NCBI GenBank assembly: GCA_035934555.1
Contig: DASYXT010000047.1
Location: 1 to 18,867 of the forward strand
Source of the DNA: DASYXT01 sp035934555
GTDB lineage: Bacteria; Verrucomicrobiota; Verrucomicrobiia; Limisphaerales; UBA8199
DNA length: 18,867 bases
Reading direction: 5' to 3'
In this document: one piece after another, positions 1 through 7,123 of the stretch
Position numbering within the stretch: the stretch's first letter is position 1
Layout of the letters: the number at the start of each line of letters is the position of its first letter
Made by a program: the position numbers and the translations under genes
The notes under the pieces: generated by a model
Told to the model about the DNA's origin: nothing
Seen by the model: only the letters and a program-made list of their open reading frames with translations
Databases searched by the model: none

Positions 1-64
1 TGTAGTTCGGCAGCGTTCAGAGTGGGCGACGGTGACTGTTTGTGTTTCATCCCCACTGTAAATA

Positions 65-496
65 ATGGAGTGTATAAATTTGTACAATCTCATTTTTGAG
101 AATTTTTCGATTTGCTTACCCACATTTAATCGTGCCCCCGCGCCCCCTTCCTCCGTGTATGTTATTCCATATTCTGCCGATAATCCGTATTACTACCCCG
201 ACTACGGCTATAATTATCCTTCGTATGGTTACTACGGGTCGCCTTACTATTATGGCGGCGGCCCGATAGTTTCGTTCGGCTTCGGTTTTGGCGGCCGGGG
301 TTATTATCACGGCGGCTATCGCGGCGGGTATTATGGTGGTGGTTTCCATGGTGGGGGTGGGGGTTACCATGGCGGTGGTTTCCATGGTGGCGGCGGTGGT
401 TTCCACGGTGGGGGCGGTGGTTTCCATGGTGGCGGCGGTGGTTTCCATAGCGGTGGGGGCGGCCATGGCGGCGGGTTCCAGGGCGGTCGCCGCTAA
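65..496 (+). CDS. Gly/Tyr/His-rich low-complexity protein, possibly with a damaged or replaced N-terminus
   Basis: 143 codons. Residues 24-70 are rich in Pro, Tyr and Ser, with many YGYY/PYYY clusters. Residues 71-140 are almost only Gly with spaced aromatic-His pairs; FH or YH recurs at residues 94, 101, 106, 113, 120 and 127, mostly as a 7-residue FHGGGGG unit. This composition is typical of secreted or envelope-associated glycine-rich proteins, but no enzyme domain is visible and I cannot assign a function. The odd part is the N-terminus: residues 1-23 are encoded by clearly AT-rich DNA and lack a normal signal peptide, while the sequence from APAPPSSVYVIP onward resembles what usually follows a signal peptide cleavage site. 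There is an in-frame TAA at 59-61 and no other ATG inside. The ORF may therefore be a broken or re-started copy. The glycine tract is carried mostly by GGT/GGC codons. Confidence 0.5.
   Translation: MECINLYNLIFENFSICLPTFNRAPAPPSSVYVIPYSADNPYYYPDYGYNYPSYGYYGSPYYYGGGPIVSFGFGFGGRGYYHGGYRGGYYGGGFHGGGGGYHGGGFHGGGGGFHGGGGGFHGGGGGFHSGGGGHGGGFQGGRR
344..462 (+). repeat. In-gene 21-bp tandem repeat (FHGGGGG-type units)
   Basis: The DNA repeats a GGTTTCCATGGTGG-like core about five times with small variations, encoding the spaced FH/YH-Gly units of the glycine-rich ORF. Units are mostly 21 bp, with one shorter unit near the YH at residues 101-102. Repeats like this can change copy number by slippage while keeping the frame. 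Seen directly in sequence. Confidence 0.75.
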
Positions 497-636
497 CCTC
501 CACACGACTAGTAAGGATTTTTCAACGGGCGCGGCCTGCAAACGCTCCACGCGGTGCCCTGGTTTATTTGATTCACGGGATTCACCCCACTTGAGCGGCG
601 GAAGTTTGCCGGTGAACGTAACTCAAAAAGGAAGTT

Positions 637-1353
637 ATGATTACAGGCAAGCTGATTCGAATCGAAGGCGCGCTTATCGCGAGCCTGGCTTTATTAGGTG
701 CTTCGGTGGGAGCCCAACCTGCACCGGTCGATATTGGGGGCACCAATGCCCCCGCAGGCCAGCGCGGTCCGGCGCACTTCTTACACGAAGCCACCCGCGG
801 AAACAGCATGGAAGCGGCATTGGGCGAGGTGGGGGTTAGAAAGGCACAGAACCCCAATCTGAAAGCGTTTTCCGAACAGGTCCAGCGCGACCACCTCAAG
901 TTGAATGAGGAATTAAAGCCAATCGACAAGCGATTCGCTTTGTCAGTGGATGAGCCGTTACCCAAACGTGATGTGAAAGAGCTGGCGCGGATCGAGAAAG
1001 AGAATGGAGCGAAATTTGACCAGGAGCTCGCTACCGACTTTCTCAAGGAGCATCAGAAAGCGGTGAATCAATACCAACACGTCGTGCAGCAAAATCTGCC
1101 CGTGGATGTGAGGCAGTACGCGCAAACGACGCTGCCCATGCTCCAGCAACATTTGCAACAGGCCGAATCGCTCGCGCGCGAGGTTGGGGTGAGCCAGACC
1201 ACTATTTCGGCGATTACATTCGAGGCGAACCCCGAAATGGGCGGCACCGGCACAGCACAGGAACCGCAGCCCGGCTTCGGCGCAGGCCAGAAAAATGAAA
1301 AGGGGGCGGGTGCCAGGCAATTGGAACAGCAACCGCCGCTCCAGCCGAAATGA
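637..1353 (+). CDS. Secreted DUF4142 family protein
   Basis: 238 aa. The start is supported by AAGGAAG a few bases upstream of the ATG. Residues 1-26 form a signal peptide: charged MITGKLIR, a hydrophobic ALIASLALLGAS core, and an Ala-containing site near ASVGA, so export to the periplasm or beyond is likely. Residues about 45-185 match the DUF4142 pattern: a helical domain beginning FLHEATRGNSMEAALGEVG, then QNPNLKAFSEQVQRDH and a later KEHQKAVNQYQ helix. The pattern is recognised from family knowledge; the helices resemble ferritin-like bundles. The C-terminal 45 residues are Gly/Gln/Pro-rich and probably disordered. The biochemical role of DUF4142 is not established; members are often linked with envelope or stress functions. 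It stands alone, 140 bp after the glycine-rich ORF and about 180 bp before adk. Confidence 0.85.
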   Translation: MITGKLIRIEGALIASLALLGASVGAQPAPVDIGGTNAPAGQRGPAHFLHEATRGNSMEAALGEVGVRKAQNPNLKAFSEQVQRDHLKLNEELKPIDKRFALSVDEPLPKRDVKELARIEKENGAKFDQELATDFLKEHQKAVNQYQHVVQQNLPVDVRQYAQTTLPMLQQHLQQAESLAREVGVSQTTISAITFEANPEMGGTGTAQEPQPGFGAGQKNEKGAGARQLEQQPPLQPK

Positions 1354-1532
1354 AGCCAAATAAGACCGGCAATACGTGGCGAGTGATTGCCAAAAGCTGT
1401 GTGGTGCAAAAGCAGGCCTTATTCCAGTTTGTGCTTGAAACAGCTCGGGGCGTGGCCCTGGGAGTCCAGAGTGTTGTTTGCTGTTGGTGAAGCGGGGCGC
1501 GCTCCGGGCTGTGAGTTAACCCGGGAGTGCGG

Positions 1533-2273
1533 ATGGAAACGAAGCAAGAGCGACAAACCTGGCTTACCGGCGGCGCGATTTTTTGTGATACACCGCCCCA
1601 CAAACCCTGGCGGCCGGTCAGACTCGTGTTGTTGGGCGCGCCCGGCGTGGGCAAGGGGACGCAGGCCGAACTGCTGGGCGCGCGGCTGGGCGCGTGCCAT
1701 CTTTCCACCGGCGACATCTTCCGCGCCGCCAAAGCGCTCGAGGCCTCCGAGCGCACACCCGCCCTATCCGCGGCGCTCGATTTCATGCGCCGCGGCGAAT
1801 TGGTCCCGGACCAAACCGTTTTGGAATTGGTTGCCGAGCGAGTGCAATGTTTGCGTTGCGAAGGCGGATTCCTGCTCGACGGTTTTCCGCGAACGGTTGG
1901 CCAGGCCGAGGCGCTGGAGAAACTGCTGCAGGAGCACAAGGTCGAGCTCGATGCCGTCATCAGCTACGATTTGCCTCTTGAAGAGATCGTGTCGCGCCTG
2001 AGTGGCCGCCGCACCTGTGGGAATTGCAAGGCGGTATTCCACACCGAAACTCGCAAACCGCGGGTGCCGGGCCAGTGCGACCATTGCGGCGGCCAACTAA
2101 TCCAACGCGAGGACGATCGTCCTGAATCCGTCCGCGTCCGGATGGCGGCGTATGAGAAAAGCACCGTGCCGCTGACCGAGTTCTATTTGCGCAAAGGTCT
2201 GCTGGTGCCCGTATTGGCCGAGGGCGACCCGGACGGAATCCTCGCGCGCACACTGGCCGCGTTGGGTCTTTAG
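1533..2273 (+). CDS. adk: Adenylate kinase with zinc-type LID and N-terminal extension
   Basis: Catalyses ATP + AMP = 2 ADP in the cytoplasm. From the ATG at 1533 it is 246 aa. Visible features: P-loop GAPGVGKGT (residues about 35-43), the AMP-site STGD, the DGFPRT motif (about 116-121), and a LID domain carrying CGNC (162/165) and CDHC (182/185), the four-cysteine zinc site. RPESVRVRMAAYEKST follows, with the usual LID and hinge Arg residues. A GTG at 1527 is an alternative start, but GGGAG at 1523-1527 lies 5 nt before the ATG and favours 1533. About 28 residues precede the beta strand before the P-loop, whereas most Adk proteins start 1-8 residues before it. The stop TAG overlaps the stop codon of convergent metG. 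Confidence 0.95.
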   Translation: METKQERQTWLTGGAIFCDTPPHKPWRPVRLVLLGAPGVGKGTQAELLGARLGACHLSTGDIFRAAKALEASERTPALSAALDFMRRGELVPDQTVLELVAERVQCLRCEGGFLLDGFPRTVGQAEALEKLLQEHKVELDAVISYDLPLEEIVSRLSGRRTCGNCKAVFHTETRKPRVPGQCDHCGGQLIQREDDRPESVRVRMAAYEKSTVPLTEFYLRKGLLVPVLAEGDPDGILARTLAALGL

Positions 2274-3829
2274 GCCTTAGGTTCCTTCCTGGGAAACATC
2301 GGGGCCGGGGCGCCAATTTGGTGCCCGGCCGCCAGCCCGCCCCAGGCAGCGGCAGCGAAGCGCTCCGGGCGCGACGCTAACCCGAGCTGCGCGTAGATTT
2401 TTCCCGCGCTCCCGGGAATAAACGGCCAGAGCAGCACGGCGAGAATCCGGCAGACCTCAGCGAGGTTATAGAGCACCTCGTCCAGCCGCGCGGCGTTGGC
2501 AGGGTCTTTGGCCAGCTTGAACGGCGCCGTCTGGTCCACATACTGATTGGCACGCGTTACCAATGACCAGATGGATTGTAGAGCAGCCTGGAGCTCGTTG
2601 GCTTGCAACCGTGTTTGGGTTTCCTCAACCACCTGCTGCGTTTCGGCAGCCAGTTCCCTCGACACCGCCGGAACGCGCCCGCCGCGATACCGCTGCAACA
2701 TCGAGAGCGACCGGTTGACCAGGTTGCCCAGCCCATTCGCCAGCTCCGCAGAGTAGCGCGCCTGGAACCCGGCATCGGTCCAGTTCCCATCCGGTCCAAT
2801 GTCCAGCTCACGGACCACATAGAATCGAAATGCATCGACGCCCCACGCGTCGATGACGGCGATGGGGTCCACGACGTTACCCGTGCTTTTGCTCATGCGT
2901 TCGCCGTCTTTTTGCCACCACCCATGCGCCAGCACTTGACGCGGCAACGGCGCGCCCATCGCCTTGAGCATGATCGGCCAATACACGCTGTGGAACCTGA
3001 GAATATCTTTGCCAACCAGATGGATGTCGGCCGGCCAAAGCTCGAGTCCGGCGCCCAAGCTTTGCGGCGGATAAAACGCGTTGGGCACACCCGGGTCATG
3101 CTGTGCCGCCGGGGCGCTGATGTAATTCGACAGCGCGTCAAACCAAACGTAGGTAACGAAGTTCGGATCGAAGGGCAGGGGAATGCCCCAGTTAAACCGG
3201 TTGGTCGGGCGCGTGATGCACAGGTCCTCCAGCACGTCCTTGCGCAGAAACCCGAGCACTTCGTTGCGGCGATACGCGGGCCGGATAAACTCCGGATTTT
3301 CTTCGATGTGCCGGATCAGCCAATCCTGGTGCTGTTTCAAACGGAAATAATAATTGTCCTCCTGCAACCGAACCACCTCACCCCAAGCCGCGTGAAACGT
3401 CCCGTCCGCTTGCCGGTCCCGATCCGTCAGAAACGTTTCTTCCCGTACCGAGTACCAGCCCTCGTAAGAAGCTTTGTAAAAATGACCCTCATTGTGCAGG
3501 CGGGTCAGGATCGCCTGCACCACCTGTTTATGGCGTGGTTCGGTCGTGCGCACGAAATCGTCATTGCTCAAGTCCAGTTTGGCTGTGAGATTCTTCCACG
3601 TCACCGCCAGCTCGTCGCAATAGGCCTGGGGTGTTTTGCCTTCCGCCAGCGCCGCTTGTTGCACCTTCTGACCGTGCTCATCCAACCCGGTGAGGAAGAA
3701 CGTCTCCTGGCCCAGGCTGCGCCGCGCACGCGCGATCACGTCCGCGACCACTTTCTCATACGCATGGCCCAGGTGCGGATGGCCATTGACATAATCAATC
3801 GCCGTGGTGATGTAAAACCGCTTGCTCAT
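2270..3829 (-). CDS. metG: Methionyl-tRNA synthetase (short type, no C-terminal tRNA-binding domain)
   Basis: 519 aa class I synthetase that charges tRNA-Met in the cytoplasm. The HIGH motif is HLGH at residues 19-22 (in GHPHLGHAYEKV) and the KMSKS motif is RMSKS at 311-315. TGLDEHGQK, WFDALSNY and the Trp-rich HGWW segment are characteristic of MetRS. The connective peptide has GWYSVREETF where zinc-binding types carry paired Cys knuckles, so this is the zinc-free short form. Residues about 360-480 form the anticodon-binding helical domain (NRSLSMLQRY, ANQYVDQTAPFKLAK). There is no EMAP/Trbp111-like C-terminal extension, consistent with the length. The start is supported by a GTGAGG sequence 4 nt upstream. 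It is convergent with adk; a hairpin element (3882-3920) lies upstream of its start. Confidence 0.96.
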   Translation of the reverse strand: MSKRFYITTAIDYVNGHPHLGHAYEKVVADVIARARRSLGQETFFLTGLDEHGQKVQQAALAEGKTPQAYCDELAVTWKNLTAKLDLSNDDFVRTTEPRHKQVVQAILTRLHNEGHFYKASYEGWYSVREETFLTDRDRQADGTFHAAWGEVVRLQEDNYYFRLKQHQDWLIRHIEENPEFIRPAYRRNEVLGFLRKDVLEDLCITRPTNRFNWGIPLPFDPNFVTYVWFDALSNYISAPAAQHDPGVPNAFYPPQSLGAGLELWPADIHLVGKDILRFHSVYWPIMLKAMGAPLPRQVLAHGWWQKDGERMSKSTGNVVDPIAVIDAWGVDAFRFYVVRELDIGPDGNWTDAGFQARYSAELANGLGNLVNRSLSMLQRYRGGRVPAVSRELAAETQQVVEETQTRLQANELQAALQSIWSLVTRANQYVDQTAPFKLAKDPANAARLDEVLYNLAEVCRILAVLLWPFIPGSAGKIYAQLGLASRPERFAAAAWGGLAAGHQIGAPAPMFPRKEPKA

Positions 3830-3881
3830 GTGCCCTCACTCTGGCCAACACCCGCCGCATTGGCAAGAAGCGCATTGAACA

Positions 3882-3920
3882 CGGAGCGCGGACCTTAGTC
3901 AGACCTTAGTCCGCAGCAAC
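3882..3920. repeat. Dispersed REP-like hairpin, solo copy with internal 11-bp duplication
   Basis: The ends match the other copies in the window: GGAGCGCGGAC on the left and GTCCGCAGCAAC on the right. The centre holds GACCTTAGTC twice (3891-3900 and 3902-3911), separated by one A, so an original GCGGAC-CTTA-GTCCGC hairpin has been lengthened by a tandem duplication of 11 bp. No inverted partner is seen nearby. It lies between the divergent metG (-) and the small lipoprotein ORF (+). Confidence 0.75.
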
Positions 3921-3937
3921 GGCCGAATTTACTCCTC

Positions 3938-3997
3938 AGTTGACATTATGCAGCCCGCCTCAGTGCGACTGTAATCTATAAAAGTCGAGTTGACATT
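3938..3997 (+). repeat. Two AGTTGACATT direct repeats exactly 50 bp apart (possible -35 elements)
   Basis: AGTTGACATT occurs at 3938-3947 and again at 3988-3997. Each contains a perfect TTGACA, the sigma-70 -35 consensus. Neither has a good -10 at the standard distance: the nearest candidates (TAATCT at 3972; TGTTAT at 4016) give spacers of 26 and 20 bases. The region may contain the promoter for the 4030-6828 genes, but this is a weak call. Confidence 0.3.
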
Positions 3998-4029
3998 TGC
4001 GCTGGGGCCGGCGCGTGTTATCTTTGCGC

Positions 4030-4179
4030 ATGAGCATCCTGGGGCGGCAAATCCTTTCTGTGGCGGCGCTGCTCATAATTATCCTTTGCAGCGGCTGCGC
4101 GTATCTGAATCCCACCGACCATCGCAGCGTGGCGACACCTGGCGAGCAGCCGGGCGCCTGGGAAGACACCGGGCGGTAG
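4030..4179 (+). CDS. Very small probable lipoprotein
   Basis: 49 aa from the ATG at 4030. A short N-region with Arg (MSILGRQ) is followed by a strongly hydrophobic stretch (ILSVAALLIIIL) and LCSGC, which looks like a signal peptidase II lipobox with Cys23 as the lipidated residue. The residue at -3 is Cys rather than the usual Leu, but Ser-Gly-Cys is canonical. The mature part is only about 27 residues, polar, and ends in GEQPGAWEDTGR. Small lipoproteins with a C-terminal Trp-containing tail are common in verrucomicrobial genomes (recollection, not checked). No clear ribosome-binding site is seen. An upstream in-frame ATG at 3997 would add 11 residues with three Arg, a less natural start. Function unknown. 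Confidence 0.5.
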   Translation: MSILGRQILSVAALLIIILCSGCAYLNPTDHRSVATPGEQPGAWEDTGR

Positions 4180-4287
4180 CCGGGGTTTACGTTCCGTTTG
4201 GTTTAAACCGGCGCCCTGGCGGTTGGTTTACCTCTTTCATTGCCTGCTTGCGCCGGTAGCCGCCCTCTGGCACATAACCGGAGTCTA

Positions 4288-4995
4288 ATGCTCTACAGCC
4301 CCATAGGTTTATTGTTTTTCCTGGCACTCTGGCTCCTGTTTGGGCTGCTGGTGGTTTTCATCCAAATCGGGATTTTGGAGTACGTGTTCGACACTTTGGG
4401 AGTGAGCCGGCGGTACATGCTGCTGCTGCTCTTGGCGTGCCTGCTGGGCAGCTATATCAACATCCCCATCGGCCATTTACCCGGCAAAAATGTCGAGGCG
4501 GGCGAGGTGATCAATTTCTTCGGCGTTCAGTATGTCGTGCCAGTGCTGGTCAACTCGCCCGGAACGGTCCTGGCGGTCAATTTGGGCGGCGCGATCATCC
4601 CGTTTGTTCTTTCCGTCTATTTGATCTTTAAACACGGGCTGTATCTGAGGAGTTTAATCGCGATAGGCATCGTGACCTTCGTGGTGCACTTGATGGCCCG
4701 CCCGGTGCATGGTGTAGGGATCGCCGTGCCGATCTTCATCCCGCCGGTGATCACTGCGATTGTCGCGTTGAGTTTGTCCCGGTGGGATGCGGCGCCGCTG
4801 GCCTACATCGCTGGCAGTATGGGGACGTTAATTGGTGCTGACCTGTTGAATCTCAACAAAGTGAGCAATTTGGGCGCGCCCGTGGCTTCGATTGGGGGCG
4901 CGGGCAAGTTCGACGGCATTTTCCTGACGGGACTTGTCGCGGTGCTCATTGCCGGAATCTTCGGCGCGCGCCGGCGGCCTGCTCGGGCGAGTTAA
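4288..4995 (+). CDS. DUF1614 family integral membrane protein
   Basis: 235 aa from ATG 4288, preceded by GGAG at 4280-4283. Nearly the whole chain is hydrophobic, with about six or seven membrane segments. Recognisable DUF1614 signatures: GSYINIPIG near residue 55, VNLGGAIIPFVLSVYL near residue 105, RPVHGVGIAVPIFIPP near residue 140, and GADLLNL followed by SIGGAGKFDGIFLTG close to the C-terminus. The last two motifs are polar, glycine-rich and placed in or beside membrane segments, which suggests a pore or small-ligand site (inference). An ATG at 4240 would add 16 residues without membrane character and is less likely. The biochemical role of DUF1614 is not established. It is 6 bp upstream of the symporter gene, so co-translation and a shared function are likely. 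Confidence 0.85.
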   Translation: MLYSPIGLLFFLALWLLFGLLVVFIQIGILEYVFDTLGVSRRYMLLLLLACLLGSYINIPIGHLPGKNVEAGEVINFFGVQYVVPVLVNSPGTVLAVNLGGAIIPFVLSVYLIFKHGLYLRSLIAIGIVTFVVHLMARPVHGVGIAVPIFIPPVITAIVALSLSRWDAAPLAYIAGSMGTLIGADLLNLNKVSNLGAPVASIGGAGKFDGIFLTGLVAVLIAGIFGARRRPARAS

Positions 4996-5001
4996 GCCGT
5001 C

Positions 5002-6828
5002 ATGCATCTCCACCTGATTGATTGGATCATCGCCGCAGTCTGCGTATTAATCTCTTTCGCCCCCGCCCTCTTTTTTGCTCGCCGTGCCGGAAAGAACACC
5101 TCCGAGTTCTTTGCTTCCGGGCGCTCGGCGCCGTGGTGGTTGGCGGGCTTGTCGATGGTGGCGACGACCTTCAGTAGTGACACGCCGAACCTGGTGACGG
5201 ATATCGTGCGGCGCGAGGGGGTCGCCGGGAACTGGCGCTGGTGGGCCTTCACGCTCACCGGCATTGCCACGGTGTTTTTCTATGCGCGGTTGTGGCGCCG
5301 GTCGCGCGTATTGACGGACCTGGAGTTTTACGAACTGCGCTATTCCGGTACAGCGGCCAAAGTGGTGCGGGGGTTTCGTTCCGTGTATCTCGGGCTGTTC
5401 TTCAACTGCATGATCATGGCCTCGGTAAACCTGGCCGCGTGTAAAATTGCCGGAATCCTCTTTGGCCTGGAGCGCTGGCAAACGCTGTTGATTTGCGGGG
5501 TGCTGAACGCGACCTTCGCCAGCTTTTCAGGGCTGTGGGGCGTGCTGGTGCTGGATATGATCCAGTTTTTCATCAAAATGACAGCGGTGATTGCGGCGGC
5601 GTGGTTTGCGGTCAAAGCCGTTGGCGGCATGGACACGCTGCTAACCCGGGTGTCGGCGCTCCACGGGCCCAACGGGGTGCATTACCTGAACATTTTGCCG
5701 GATTTCAGGGACAATTGGAATCTGGCGGTGGCGGTGTTCATCCTGCCGCTGGCGGTGCAATGGTGGGCGGTGTGGTACCCGGGCGCGGAACCGGGCGGAG
5801 GCAGTTACATCGCCCAACGAATGCTGGCCTCCCGTTCCGAGCGCGATTCACTGGGCGCGGTGCTGTTCTTCAACGTCGCCCATTACGTGCTCCGGCCTTG
5901 GCCCTGGATCATTGTCGCGCTATCCTCGCTATTGGTTTATCCGCAGCTCTCGGACATCCAACGGGCGTTTCCACATCTCGACCCCAACCTGCTCGGCCAT
6001 GACATAGCATTTCCAGCGATGCTGAAGTTCCTGCCGGTCGGGTTTGTGGGGTTAATGGTTGGCGGTCTGCTGGCGGCAAATTCTTCAACCATTCTCACTC
6101 ATCTGAATTGGGGCGCATCGTACCTGGTGCATGATTTTTACCGCCGGTTTCTGGTGAAGGACGCCACGGAAAAACATTATGTGCTGGCCGGGCGGTTGGC
6201 GACGCTGGGGCTTTTCTGCGGCGCAGCGGCGTTGACCTTCTTTCTGGATACGGCGAAGGAAACCTTCGATATCATCCTGCAGGTCGGGGCCGGGACCGGA
6301 TTGCTGTACTTATTGCGCTGGTTTTGGTGGCGCATCACGGCCTGGTGCGAGGTAGCGGCGATGATCAGCTCGTTTGTGATCTCCGTCGCTCTGCTGGCGG
6401 CCAAGCGCGAGGGTTACGGCTTGAGCACCGATATGGCGCTGCTGGTGACAGTTGCCGCGACCACCATTTGTTGGTTGCTCACCGCGTGGTTTGGACCGCA
6501 AACCGAGCGGGCGACGCTAATATCTTTTTATGAAAAGGTCAGGCCGTTCGGGCCCGGGTGGCGCCACATCCGCCAACAGGCTCGCCCCAGCGCCTCAGGC
6601 GAGCCCGGCGATAGCATGCCGCTCGCCCTCGTTGGCTGGGTATCCGGCTGCACGATGGTCTATTCAGCCCTCTTTGCGGTCGGGAATCTGCTCTATCACC
6701 GGTTCGGTTATGCTTCGGCGTTGCTGTCGGTCTTCGCCCTGAGCGGGTTGGTGCTGCTCCGAATCGTTCTTCGACTCTGGTCCGGGAAGAGCTTTTCAGA
6801 TACCCCACAGCCGAAGTCTAAGCCCTAG
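5002..6828 (+). CDS. Sodium:solute symporter (SSS) family transporter
   Basis: 608 aa, with 13 or more hydrophobic segments. Family features: an N-terminal helix (DWIIAAVCVLISFAPALFFARRAG), then SEFFASGRSAPWWLAGLSMVATTFSSDTP, the conserved first-core-helix region where SSS proteins place part of the Na+ site; LEFYELRY after the third helix; and AANSSTILTHLNWGASYLVHDFY (about 358-380), matching the eighth-helix Ser/Thr and Asn motif with the D-x-Y ending typical of the family. It probably uses the sodium gradient to import an organic solute; the substrate cannot be read from sequence. There is an unusual Trp-rich stretch, WWAVWYPGAEPGGG, at about 254-267. No clear SD precedes the ATG; the 6-bp gap to DUF1614 suggests coupling. 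The C-terminus has a long polar loop (510-540) and one or two extra helices. Confidence 0.92.
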   Translation: MHLHLIDWIIAAVCVLISFAPALFFARRAGKNTSEFFASGRSAPWWLAGLSMVATTFSSDTPNLVTDIVRREGVAGNWRWWAFTLTGIATVFFYARLWRRSRVLTDLEFYELRYSGTAAKVVRGFRSVYLGLFFNCMIMASVNLAACKIAGILFGLERWQTLLICGVLNATFASFSGLWGVLVLDMIQFFIKMTAVIAAAWFAVKAVGGMDTLLTRVSALHGPNGVHYLNILPDFRDNWNLAVAVFILPLAVQWWAVWYPGAEPGGGSYIAQRMLASRSERDSLGAVLFFNVAHYVLRPWPWIIVALSSLLVYPQLSDIQRAFPHLDPNLLGHDIAFPAMLKFLPVGFVGLMVGGLLAANSSTILTHLNWGASYLVHDFYRRFLVKDATEKHYVLAGRLATLGLFCGAAALTFFLDTAKETFDIILQVGAGTGLLYLLRWFWWRITAWCEVAAMISSFVISVALLAAKREGYGLSTDMALLVTVAATTICWLLTAWFGPQTERATLISFYEKVRPFGPGWRHIRQQARPSASGEPGDSMPLALVGWVSGCTMVYSALFAVGNLLYHRFGYASALLSVFALSGLVLLRIVLRLWSGKSFSDTPQPKSKP

Positions 6829-6853
6829 GAGTATTTTGTGATCGACTTCCGCC

Positions 6854-6941
6854 AAGCGTCTTGGACTGCGCCAGCCCTCGCGCTTCCGCATGGCGCATTC
6901 TTCACAATAGCGGCAGAGGGCTGCCGCAGTCCACGACGCTT
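6854..6941. repeat. 26-bp imperfect inverted repeat (second palindrome family)
   Basis: Left arm 6854-6879 and right arm 6916-6941 are reverse complements at 24 of 26 positions, the core being TGGACTGCG and CGCAGTCCA. The arms enclose a 36-base loop. The pair begins about 25 bp after the symporter stop codon. It may act as an mRNA 3-prime end structure for the symporter and, from the other side, for the TPR protein gene (inference). Confidence 0.7.
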
Positions 6942-7017
6942 CGCGACAAAGCAACGCCAGGCTTGCGTGCCGGACGGTTGGCCGGTCATCGCACGCCAAA
7001 TGGGGCGGCAGCTTTTT

Positions 7018-7050
7018 ACTGCGCCAGCCCCCTGGCGCTTTCGCAGTCCA
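7018..7050. repeat. Third copy of the TGGACTGCG/CGCAGTCCA palindrome family
   Basis: ACTGCGCCAGCCC at 7018-7030 repeats 6865-6877 exactly, and CGCAGTCCA at 7042-7050 repeats 6925-6933. Internally, GCGCCAG (7021-7027), a CCCC loop and CTGGCGC (7032-7038) form a perfect 7-bp hairpin. It lies about 75 bp from the 3-prime end of the TPR protein gene. Confidence 0.65.
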
Positions 7051-7123
7051 AGAGCTGGCGCTTCCACGACGGCCGGCCAGTCCAATAGCTAACGCTTCCA
7101 ATAACGCTTCATGAGTTGGTCGG

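Noticed and set aside
116..550. Antisense frames across the glycine-rich repeat (Thr/Met/Ala and His/Arg repeats)
   Set aside because: The repeats follow trivially from the 21-bp DNA repeat read in other frames; no start signals or family match.
2603..3898. 431-codon open frame antisense to metG
   Set aside because: metG is unmistakable on the other strand; the antisense frame has no recognisable domain and is expected from GC-rich codon use.
6838..7092. Overlapping short frames in the symporter-TPR gap
   Set aside because: They are encoded by the palindromic repeats and occur on both strands equally; no SD or domain.
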